From: Pseudomonadota bacterium
GTDB taxonomy: Bacteria > Pseudomonadota > Gammaproteobacteria > Burkholderiales > Burkholderiaceae_C
Length of the DNA stretch: 7,791 bases
NCBI GenBank assembly: GCA_023410975.1
Contig: JAEYPG010000453.1
Span: forward strand, 1 to 7,791
Direction: 5' to 3'
Part shown: positions 1 through 5,558 of the stretch, in pieces
Numbering within the stretch: position 1 is the first letter of the stretch
How the letters are laid out: every line of letters starts with the position of its first letter
The notes under the pieces: generated by a model
What the model was told of the DNA's origin: nothing
What the model saw: only the letters and a program-made list of their open reading frames with translations
Database searches by the model: none
Position numbers and translations under genes: made by a program

Positions 1-39
1 AGGCAGGCAAGCGACATGCCCTGCAGCGGGCAGACCCAC

Positions 40-45
40 GGAGGA
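40..45 (+). promoter_or_regulatory. Ribosome-binding site of the PssA-type gene
   Basis: GGAGGA lies five bases before the ATG at 51 and is a near-perfect Shine-Dalgarno match. It decides the start, because the reading frame has no stop between the window edge and position 51 and could otherwise be read further upstream. Confidence 0.75.
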
Positions 46-50
46 TCCTC

Positions 51-680
51 ATGGCCCTTTCCCCGACCACGCGCCATTTCTCCATGCTCCGCGGCTTCGC
101 GCTGGCGGATTTCTTCACCCTGGGCAATGCCGCCTGCGGCATGGCCGGCGTGCTGCTGGCCATGGGCTTCATGGCCGACCCGGAGACCAGGCAGTTCCTG
201 CTGGCCGCGGCCATGGCGCCCCTGGCACTGGCCTTCGACGTGCTCGACGGGCGCGTGGCGCGCTGGCGGCGCCAGGCCTCGCCGCTGGGGCGCGAGCTGG
301 ACTCGCTGGCCGACATCGTCTCCTTCGGCGTGGCGCCGGCGGTGCTGGCGCATGCCGCGGGCATGGACGGCGGCTGGGACGTGGCGGCGCTGATCTACTT
401 CGTCTGCTGCGGCGTCAGCCGCCTCGCGCGCTACAACGTCACGGCCGAGACCCTGTCCGAGGGCGGCGACAAGGTGAAGTACTTCGAGGGCACGCCCATC
501 CCCAGCAGCGTGCTGCTCACCGCCGTGCTGGCCCTGGCGGCCTGGCAGGGCCGCATCGGCGATGACCTGTGGCTGGGCGCCTGGGACGTCGGCCCCTGGG
601 TGCTGCACCCGCTGTCGCTGCTGTTCGTGCTCTCGGGCTCGCTGATGATCAGCAAGACGCTGCACATCCCCAAGCTCTGA
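51..680 (+). CDS. pssA: CDP-alcohol phosphatidyltransferase, probable phosphatidylserine synthase (PssA type)
   Basis: Probable integral inner-membrane enzyme that condenses CDP-diacylglycerol with an alcohol, most likely L-serine to give phosphatidylserine, the precursor of phosphatidylethanolamine. Seen: 209 residues carrying the complete CDP-alcohol phosphotransferase signature D-x2-D-G-x2-A-R-x8-G-x3-D-x3-D at D63, D66, G67, A70, R71, G80, D84 and D88. The aspartates of this motif bind the metal ions and catalyse the reaction. A hydrophobic helix lies at about 16-40, with others at about 50-64, 86-104, 108-124, 151-165 and 184-200. The segment YFEGTPIPSS (144-153) resembles the PssA-specific loop that follows the helix after the signature. 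The protein is shorter than many PssA proteins (about 240-280 residues), so another acceptor alcohol cannot be excluded. The family is secure; the serine specificity is inference. The next gene starts 67 bp downstream on the same strand but has no obvious link to lipid synthesis. Confidence 0.82.
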   Translation: MALSPTTRHFSMLRGFALADFFTLGNAACGMAGVLLAMGFMADPETRQFLLAAAMAPLALAFDVLDGRVARWRRQASPLGRELDSLADIVSFGVAPAVLAHAAGMDGGWDVAALIYFVCCGVSRLARYNVTAETLSEGGDKVKYFEGTPIPSSVLLTAVLALAAWQGRIGDDLWLGAWDVGPWVLHPLSLLFVLSGSLMISKTLHIPKL

Positions 681-747
681 GCCATCGCCCGGGACGCGGC
701 CGCGCGCCCGGACGGGCCGCCCCGGACGCGCGGGGACAATCCAGCTG

Positions 748-1701
748 ATGTGGATTGGAACCTTCTTCGCCCTGGCCGCCGGACTGATGTGGGGCCTGGT
801 ATTCGTCTCCCCGCTGCTGCTGCCGGAGTACCCCGCGGCGCTGCAGTCCTTCGGCCGCTACCTGGCGTTCGGCCTGATCGCGCTGCCGCTGGCCTGGCTG
901 GACCGGGCGCGGCTGCGCGAGTTCACGCGCTCGGACTGGCGCGAGGCGCTCAAGCTCGCGCTGGTGGGCAACCTGCTCTATTACCTGTGCCTGGCCGCGG
1001 CGATCCAGCGCGCGGGCGGGCCGCTGCCGACCATGATCATCGGCACGCTGCCGGTGGTGATCGCGGTGGTCTCCAACCGCCGCAACGCCTGGCGCGACGG
1101 CCGCCTGCCCTGGGTGCGGATGCTGCCCTCGCTGGGTCTGATCGCCGCCGGCATCACGCTGGTGAACCGCGCCGAGTTGGAGCAGATGCGTGCCGATCCG
1201 CAGGCCGACCCGGCGCGCTACGCCCTGGGCGCGCTGCTGGCCTTCGGCGCGGTGGCGTGCTGGACCTGGTACCCGATCCGCAATGCCGACTGGCTGCGCG
1301 CGCATCCGAACCGCAGCCCGCGCACCTGGGCCACCGCACAGGGCGTGGCCACGCTGCCGCTGGCGCTGGTGGGCTACGCGGGCTTCTGGCTGTGGTCGGG
1401 GGTGAGCGGCAGCGCCTTCGAGCTGCCCTTCGGCCCACGGCCGCTGGAGTTCGTGGGGCTGATGTTCACGATCGGCCTCTTTGCCTCGTGGCTGGGCACG
1501 ATGTGCTGGAACGAGGCCAGCCAGCGCCTGCCCACCACCATTGCGGGGCAATTGATCGTGTTCGAGACGCTGTCGGCACTGGCCTACGCCTTCATCCTGC
1601 GCGGCACGCCCCCGCCGCCGGTGACGCTGGCGGGCATCGCGCTGCTGGTGGCGGGGGTGATGTGGGCGCTGAGGGTGCGGCCACAAGCGGTGCCGGTGTG
1701 A
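748..1701 (+). CDS. DMT-superfamily (EamA) small-molecule exporter
   Basis: Putative inner-membrane transporter of the drug/metabolite transporter superfamily; substrate unknown (relatives export amino acids, sugars or other metabolites). Seen: 317 residues, almost entirely hydrophobic, with a pattern fitting ten helices in two homologous halves. The first EamA repeat is at about residues 3-135 (start MWIGTFFALAAGLMWG, with the glycine- and tryptophan-rich first helix usual for the family). The second is at about 155-312 and ends GVMWALRVRP. Conserved-looking features are the Y/F-G-R-Y-L segment near 35-38 and the helix GPLPTMIIGTLPVVIAV. The length is typical (about 290-320). The ATG at 748 gives a complete first helix; no strong Shine-Dalgarno is visible, and the next in-frame ATG (787) would cut helix 1. 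A short gap separates it from the upstream phosphatidyltransferase, so co-transcription is possible. Family confident, substrate not assignable. Confidence 0.85.
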   Translation: MWIGTFFALAAGLMWGLVFVSPLLLPEYPAALQSFGRYLAFGLIALPLAWLDRARLREFTRSDWREALKLALVGNLLYYLCLAAAIQRAGGPLPTMIIGTLPVVIAVVSNRRNAWRDGRLPWVRMLPSLGLIAAGITLVNRAELEQMRADPQADPARYALGALLAFGAVACWTWYPIRNADWLRAHPNRSPRTWATAQGVATLPLALVGYAGFWLWSGVSGSAFELPFGPRPLEFVGLMFTIGLFASWLGTMCWNEASQRLPTTIAGQLIVFETLSALAYAFILRGTPPPPVTLAGIALLVAGVMWALRVRPQAVPV

Positions 1702-1728
1702 CTGGAGCCGAAGTGCCGGCGGATCGGG

Positions 1729-1749
1729 CCGCTGCCGGGGAAGCAGCGG
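1729..1749 (+). terminator. Stem-loop after the DMT gene, possible weak terminator
   Basis: CCGCTGC (1729-1735) and GCAGCGG (1743-1749) form a perfect 7-bp stem around a 7-base loop, 28 bases after the DMT stop. No T-run follows directly; the first T-rich stretch is at about 1761-1773. It could end transcription of the left block or act as an RNA-end stabiliser. Only the structure is certain. Confidence 0.35.
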
Positions 1750-1834
1750 GCAGGAGACGGATTTCGGTATTTTGTCGCGCTCGTGTGCCGCTGATGTGAT
1801 TCTCGCCGGCTGATTGTTGCTTAATGTGTCTAAT

Positions 1835-1859
1835 ACTTGGCTGGAGTGTGTCGCCAAGT
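1835..1859. repeat. Inverted repeat upstream of the glycosylation cassette
   Basis: ACTTGGC (1835-1841) and GCCAAGT (1853-1859) are perfect 7-base inverted repeats separated by 11 bases. The left arm overlaps the -10-like TAATAC. The spacing would suit either a hairpin in a leader RNA or a dyad operator for a dimeric regulator. Neither role is shown by the sequence. Confidence 0.4.
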
Positions 1860-1984
1860 CCGTGGGCCGGGACAGATAAAACTAGATTCAAGCCTGATCC
1901 TTGATCGGACCACCAACGATGCCGCCAGACCGCCCGTGCCGTGGTGGCTTCAACGCTCTGCGTGCCGTCAGCGAATCGTTATTT

Positions 1985-2938
1985 ATGAGTATCGACCTCC
2001 AAGTTGTTTCCGGCCTCAAGCAAATTGCCGTGATGCTGCCTTGCTACAACGAGGGGCTGTCCATCCGCAAGGTGGTTGAGGATTTCCGCCGGGAACTGCC
2101 TGAGGCCACGATCTACGTCTATGACAACCGCTCCACCGACAACACCGCCGAGGAGGCGCATGCCGCTGGCGCGGTGGTGCGCTCCGAGCCCTGGCCAGGC
2201 AAGGGCAATGTGGTGCGGCGCATGTTTTCGGATATCGACGCGGATATCTACCTCATGGCTGATGGTGACGGCACTTATGACTCCAGCATGGCGCGCAGGA
2301 TGATTGACCGTCTGGAGAGCGAGCGCCTGGACATGGTGGTTGGCACCCGGCGCGACGTTTATGAAAATGCCCACCGGGCTGGCCATGGTTTAGGAAATCG
2401 TATTTTTAACGGCATGTATCGCAGCCTTTTCGGATCGCTGTTTACGGATATTTTCTCGGGTTATCGGGTTTTCTCGCGCCGCTTCGTGAAAAGTTTTCCA
2501 GCAATTTCTCGCGGTTTCGAGATCGAGACTGAAATGTCGGTGCATGCCTGTCAGCTGCGCATGCCCATTGCGGAGATTCCGACCGAGTATGGGGCTCGCC
2601 AGGAAGGTTCGGAGAGCAAGCTGCGCACGTTCCGGGACGCGTTCCGCATCCTGTTCACATTCCTGGTGCTGTTCAAGGAGATCCGCCCGGCCCGTTTCTT
2701 CGGCGTGCTGGCGCTGGGTCTGACGGCGCTGGCGTTTGGGCTGGCGCTGCCGGTGCTGCTGACCTACCTGGAGACTGGCCTGGTGCCTCGGCTGCCCACG
2801 GCGGTGCTGTCCATGGGGCTGGTGCTGCTGGCAAGCATCTGCACCGTGTGCGGCCTGATCCTGGACAGCGTCGCGCGCGGGCGCCTAGAGCAAAAGCGCA
2901 TCTGGTACATCTCCCAGTACAAGAACCAAGGCATCTGA
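1985..2938 (+). CDS. Membrane-anchored GT2 glycosyltransferase (polyprenyl-phosphate sugar synthase, GtrB/DPM1-like)
   Basis: Probably transfers a sugar from a nucleotide donor to undecaprenyl phosphate on the cytoplasmic face of the inner membrane. Seen: 317 residues from the ATG at 1985. A GT-A fold spans about 14-230, opening with the strand IAVMLPCYNEG (14-24). DNRSTDNT is at 47-54, the metal-binding DxD is in MADGDGTYD (D93, D95), and DIFSGYRVFSRR (155-166) matches the DxxSGFR-type acceptor motif of the DPM1/DPG-synthase branch. Two C-terminal helices (about 237-261 and 269-294) are typical of GtrB-like enzymes. I chose 1985 because family members begin 10-20 residues before the first strand; the earlier TTG (1901) or ATG (1919) would add a tail that looks unlike the family. 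No good Shine-Dalgarno is visible at any of them. The first half of the gene is clearly poorer in GC than the second. The GtrA gene starts 10 bases after the stop. Family and role are well supported; the sugar is unknown. Confidence 0.87.
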   Translation: MSIDLQVVSGLKQIAVMLPCYNEGLSIRKVVEDFRRELPEATIYVYDNRSTDNTAEEAHAAGAVVRSEPWPGKGNVVRRMFSDIDADIYLMADGDGTYDSSMARRMIDRLESERLDMVVGTRRDVYENAHRAGHGLGNRIFNGMYRSLFGSLFTDIFSGYRVFSRRFVKSFPAISRGFEIETEMSVHACQLRMPIAEIPTEYGARQEGSESKLRTFRDAFRILFTFLVLFKEIRPARFFGVLALGLTALAFGLALPVLLTYLETGLVPRLPTAVLSMGLVLLASICTVCGLILDSVARGRLEQKRIWYISQYKNQGI

Positions 2939-2948
2939 GCGGTGGTGC

Positions 2949-3323
2949 ATGGGCGCGCTCCTGCGTTTCGTCCTGGTCGGCGGCCTGGGCTTCGTCATCG
3001 ACGCGGGGCTGACGCAGGGGCTGGTCATGCTGGGCTTGGCGCCGACGCTGGCGCGCGTGCCGGCCATCGGCTGCGCCATGGCTTTCACCTGGGGCGCCAA
3101 CCGTGTCTTCACCTACCGGGTGCGGCATGAGCGCTCGGTGCGCGAAGCGCTGCGCTATGCCGCAGTGGCAGCGGCCATGGCAGCCATCAACTACCTGATC
3201 TATGCCGCGCTGCTGCAGGCAGGCCTGGTGCCGCTGGCGGCCGTGACGCTGGCCACCGCTTGCCAGACGCTGCTGAGCTTCCGGGCCTACGACCATTTCG
3301 TTTTCAAGGGAACACGGCGTTGA
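2949..3323 (+). CDS. gtrA: GtrA-family four-helix membrane protein, putative polyprenyl-sugar flippase
   Basis: GtrA/DPMS3-family proteins are proposed to flip polyprenyl-phosphate-linked sugars across the inner membrane, or to assist the partner glycosyltransferase. Seen: 124 residues, the usual family length, with four hydrophobic segments at about 4-25, 33-52, 68-90 and 93-112. The family hallmarks are present: LLRFVLVGGLGFVIDAG at the start, TWGANRVFTY (47-56) after helix 2, and FRAYDHFVFK (111-120) at the C-terminus. The last two are the N-R-x-F-x-F-type repeats found after helices 2 and 4. It follows the GT2 gene by 10 bases, and its TGA overlaps the TTG start of the next gene, so the three genes are almost certainly one operon. 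The family is confident; the flippase role is the accepted proposal for the family and is not shown here. Confidence 0.87.
   Translation: MGALLRFVLVGGLGFVIDAGLTQGLVMLGLAPTLARVPAIGCAMAFTWGANRVFTYRVRHERSVREALRYAAVAAAMAAINYLIYAALLQAGLVPLAAVTLATACQTLLSFRAYDHFVFKGTRR
3306..3310 (+). promoter_or_regulatory. Ribosome-binding site supporting a TTG start for the GT-C gene
   Basis: AAGGG ends nine bases before the TTG at 3320 and lies inside the last codons of gtrA. It is the only plausible Shine-Dalgarno near the beginning of this frame, and no ATG occurs in the frame until well inside the first membrane helix. It therefore decides the start. Confidence 0.6.
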
Positions 3324-4990
3324 CAAGCAAGCACGTCCAACAGCCGCTGCCGCCGCGGTCGATTACGGGTGCGCTGCGCCTGTCGCCGCGAGGCTGGCTT
3401 TTCGACCTGCTGGTCTATGCCGCGGCGCTGGGCCTGTCGGTGCTGGCGATGTCGGTGCTGCACGGCTTCGACAGCGGCCTCTCCGGCAGCGATGAAGGTT
3501 CGCACTTCCTCAACGGCTACATGATCTGGTCCTATGTGCACGAGGCGCTGGGCCGCAACCCGCTGGCCTACGCCACGGACTTCTACATCCACTATCCGAA
3601 GATCTCGATCGGGCACTGGCCGCCGCTGTATTACGTGTTCCTGGGCGCGCTCTTCTTCGTTCTGCCGCACGTGCCGCTGGCCTTTTTGCTGGTGAACCTG
3701 GTGGTCGGGGCGTTGCCGGCGCTCATCGTGGCGCGGGTGCTGCGCCCGCTGCTGGGGCGGCCCTGGGCGGTGCTGGGCGCGTTGCTGTGCGTGGCGCTGC
3801 CCATCAGCCTGGCCAACTCGATCCGACTGATGCTTGACCAGGCGTTGGGCATGCTGTGCCTGCTGGCGGCGCTGCTGTGGAGCGCCTATGCCTGTCGCCG
3901 CACGCTGGGCTGGGCACTGGGCTTCGCGGCGGTGGCCGCCGCGTCCATCCTGGTCAAGGGCAATGGCTGGGTGCTGGTGATGTTCCCGCTGTTCCATATC
4001 GCGTTGACCGGGCGCTGGTCGATGCTGTGGAACTGGCGCACCCTCGCGGCCGCCGCGCTGGCGCTGGCCGTGGTGGGCATGTGGACGGTGGCGACGTACA
4101 AGATCTCCAGCGACGGATTCAACTACGCCTGGGGCTGGAGCTACTTTGCGCTGGCGCTGCCTACCTTCCTGGGGCAGCTTTACGACTGCCTTGGCCCGGT
4201 GGGCGTGCTGCTGGCGGTCACAGGCATCTGGACCAGCCTGGGCACACGCGGCAACCCGGCGCTGCGCGAGTTGAGCCGCACCGGGCTGGCGCTGGTACTG
4301 GCCACGGTGATCTTCCATTCCCTGGTGCCGGTGGACCTGGTGGCGCGCTACATGTCCTCGGCGGTCTTCCCGCTGGCCATGTTCATGGCCATCGGTGCGT
4401 GGGGGCTGTCGCAGCGCTTGGCCTGGGCCGTAGCCCGGCCCTGGGCGGCAGCGGCGCTGGCTCTGGTGGTGCTGAGCATGCCCGGGCTGCAGTTCCTGTA
4501 CGAGACCCGGCCCCGCGTGGATCTGCGCATGGCCGAGGTGGCTCAACTGCTTAGCGCGCAGCCGCAAGGGCTGGCCGTGGTTGTGGACGGCAACCCCGGC
4601 GTGGAGGGCGCGCTCACTTCCGAGATGGCGCTGCGCGACCGGGTGCGGCAGCACTACGTGGTACGCAGCTCGCAGTTGCTGAGCACGTCGGACTTCATGT
4701 GCCACAAGTACGTGCTCAAGGCCGACACGCCACAGCAGGTGTTGGGGCTGCTCGACGAGATGGGGGCCGCTGCGGTGGTGGTGGCCGAGGGGCCGGTGAT
4801 CGAAACCTACGAGCACAATGCCGTGCTCAAGGCGGCACTCCAGGACCCGGTTTCGCCGTTTCGGCTGGCGCAGGTGTTCAGGCATGAGCGCCAGGACGGA
4901 CAGACCTCGGTGTACCTGCGCCGCGATTTGGTGTCGCCGGACCGTGCGACCATCACGCGGGTGAGCTTCCCGGCCAAGGCGCCGAAGTAG
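3320..4990 (+). CDS. Polytopic GT-C-type glycosyltransferase (GT39/ArnT-like fold), GtrC-role protein
   Basis: Expected to take a sugar from a polyprenyl-phosphate donor and transfer it to a glycan, lipid or protein on the periplasmic side of the inner membrane. Seen: 556 residues from TTG 3320. A cytoplasmic N-terminus is followed by helix 1 at about 26-48. Next comes a first extracytoplasmic loop with SGSDEGSHF (D58, E59 as the candidate catalytic/metal-binding acidic pair of GT-C enzymes) and IGHWPPLYY (97-105), which matches the H-x-P-P-L-Y motif of ArnT/PMT_2-type proteins. About ten more helices run to 393, with LVKGNGW at 211-217 recalling the ALTKG element. Residues about 395-556 are hydrophilic and form an apparently soluble C-terminal domain. 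The start codon overlaps the gtrA stop (TTGA), indicating translational coupling. The GT2-GtrA-GT-C set gives the functional reading. The GT-C class is secure; substrate and acceptor are unknown. Confidence 0.8.
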   Translation: MTSKHVQQPLPPRSITGALRLSPRGWLFDLLVYAAALGLSVLAMSVLHGFDSGLSGSDEGSHFLNGYMIWSYVHEALGRNPLAYATDFYIHYPKISIGHWPPLYYVFLGALFFVLPHVPLAFLLVNLVVGALPALIVARVLRPLLGRPWAVLGALLCVALPISLANSIRLMLDQALGMLCLLAALLWSAYACRRTLGWALGFAAVAAASILVKGNGWVLVMFPLFHIALTGRWSMLWNWRTLAAAALALAVVGMWTVATYKISSDGFNYAWGWSYFALALPTFLGQLYDCLGPVGVLLAVTGIWTSLGTRGNPALRELSRTGLALVLATVIFHSLVPVDLVARYMSSAVFPLAMFMAIGAWGLSQRLAWAVARPWAAAALALVVLSMPGLQFLYETRPRVDLRMAEVAQLLSAQPQGLAVVVDGNPGVEGALTSEMALRDRVRQHYVVRSSQLLSTSDFMCHKYVLKADTPQQVLGLLDEMGAAAVVVAEGPVIETYEHNAVLKAALQDPVSPFRLAQVFRHERQDGQTSVYLRRDLVSPDRATITRVSFPAKAPK

Positions 4991-5080
4991 GCTGGGTGGC
5001 AGGAGGGACGATCGGCGTCAAGGCCGGTTCAGTGCGCCAGGGGCACCCCGCTTGCACGCGCCGGCGACCTCGGTCCCACC

Positions 5081-5084
5081 GGAG
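5081..5084 (+). promoter_or_regulatory. Ribosome-binding site of the NTF2-like gene
   Basis: GGAG ends nine bases before the ATG at 5094. It supports that ATG over the in-frame TTG at 5052, whose 14-residue extension is proline-rich and has no ribosome-binding site. Confidence 0.6.
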
Positions 5085-5093
5085 CAGTACCCC

Positions 5094-5510
5094 ATGGCCA
5101 CCTCCCAACAGACCCAAGAGACCGCCCAGCGCTTCATCCACGCCCTGAACCACCTGGAGGATCAGGGTGATGCGGCGCTGGACGAGTTGCTGGACCTCTT
5201 CGCCGACGACGCGCGGCTGCGCAACCCGATGCTGCAGCGTGAGCAGCGGGAACTTCAGGGCTGCGAGGACATTGCCGGCTTCTGGCGCCAGTACCGCGGC
5301 GCCTTCGCTGACATCCACTCCGACTTCTCGGAGGTCACCGCCAACGACCACGCCGCCGGGCTGTTCTGGCGCTCGCACGGCACCGACCCCAGCGGCAAGC
5401 CCGTGGCCTACGACGGCGTCACGCTGCTGCGCCTGGACGACAGCGGGCGCATCGCGGACTTCCAGGGGTATTTCGACAGCCGCGAGGTGGTGGTGAGCGC
5501 CTCGGGCTGA
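5094..5510 (+). CDS. SnoaL-like / NTF2-fold protein of unknown function
   Basis: Small soluble protein of the NTF2-like superfamily; the fold serves both enzymes and ligand-binding proteins, so no reaction can be named. Seen: 138 residues with the expected order of elements. An amphipathic helix (about 6-20) is followed by acidic helices through LDELLDLFADDARLRNP (29-45), where the D-D-x-R-x-R-N-P element is typical of SnoaL-type domains. A further helix holds IAGFWRQYRGAF. The closing strands are GLFWRSHGTDPSGK, YDGVTLLRLDDSG and IADFQGYFDSRE; the G-R-I-x-x-F-x-x-Y-F-D ending is a family hallmark. There is no signal peptide or membrane segment. The gene stands alone, 103 bp after the GT-C gene and convergent with glcF, with only 48 bp between their stops. 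Its GC content matches the core genes, so it is probably not part of the glycosylation cassette. Confidence 0.78.
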   Translation: MATSQQTQETAQRFIHALNHLEDQGDAALDELLDLFADDARLRNPMLQREQRELQGCEDIAGFWRQYRGAFADIHSDFSEVTANDHAAGLFWRSHGTDPSGKPVAYDGVTLLRLDDSGRIADFQGYFDSREVVVSASG

Positions 5511-5525
5511 GGCCCGGGACGAGGC

Positions 5526-5547
5526 GCGCGGACCTCCCGGTCCGCGC
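5526..5547. terminator. Perfect hairpin between convergent genes, probable bidirectional terminator
   Basis: GCGCGGACC (5526-5534) and GGTCCGCGC (5539-5547) form a 9-bp perfect, very GC-rich stem with a TCCC loop. It sits between the stop of the NTF2-like gene (5510) and the stop of glcF (5559). No T-run follows on either strand, which is common in high-GC genomes, so the terminator role is inferred from strength and location. A second small stem (GGGGC 5552-5556, GCCCC 5562-5566) spans the glcF stop codon. Confidence 0.55.
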
Positions 5548-5558
5548 TGCAGGGGCGA

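Larger units (their letters stand above)
1702..1984 (+). promoter_or_regulatory. AT-richer intergenic region carrying the presumed cassette promoter
   Basis: No gene is seen here. By hand count, 1801-1860 is 30/60 G+C and 1861-1920 is 31/60, against about 75% in ordinary coding lines nearby. The region precedes three tightly spaced genes, so their promoter should lie here. The best sigma-70-like pair I can find is weak: TTGTCG at 1772-1777, a 17-base spacer and TGTGAT at 1795-1800. TAATAC at 1831-1836 looks like a -10 box but has no matching -35. A frame in phase with the glycosyltransferase is open from a TTG at 1901 and contains an ATG at 1919, but that extension is not supported by family alignment. 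Confidence 0.35.

Noticed and set aside
1..50. End of an upstream gene or an N-terminal extension of the PssA-type gene
   Set aside because: All three + frames are open but too short to judge, and the strong ribosome-binding site at 40-45 argues for a start at 51.
649..1857. Long open frame on the - strand opposite the DMT gene
   Set aside because: Its product is a Q/R/H/A/G-rich string without hydrophobic core, motifs or helices. It lies wholly opposite a clear membrane-protein gene and is the expected by-product of high GC.
1901..1984. Extended N-terminus of the GT2 protein from TTG 1901 or ATG 1919
   Set aside because: The extra residues carry no family similarity that I can see, there is no ribosome-binding site, and the ATG at 1985 fits the usual distance to the first GT-A strand.
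3287..4885. 532-codon open frame on the - strand opposite the GT-C gene
   Set aside because: Same Q/H/R-rich low-complexity translation, no domain, and fully antisense to a gene with recognisable GT-C motifs and helices.
5052..5093. Extended N-terminus of the NTF2-like protein from TTG 5052
   Set aside because: A proline-rich 14-residue tail without a ribosome-binding site. The ATG at 5094 has GGAG at a good distance.
4991..5093. Possible terminator or promoter between the GT-C and NTF2-like genes
   Set aside because: Only a 4-bp GTGC/GCAC pairing and no convincing -35/-10 pair were seen, which is not enough for a feature.
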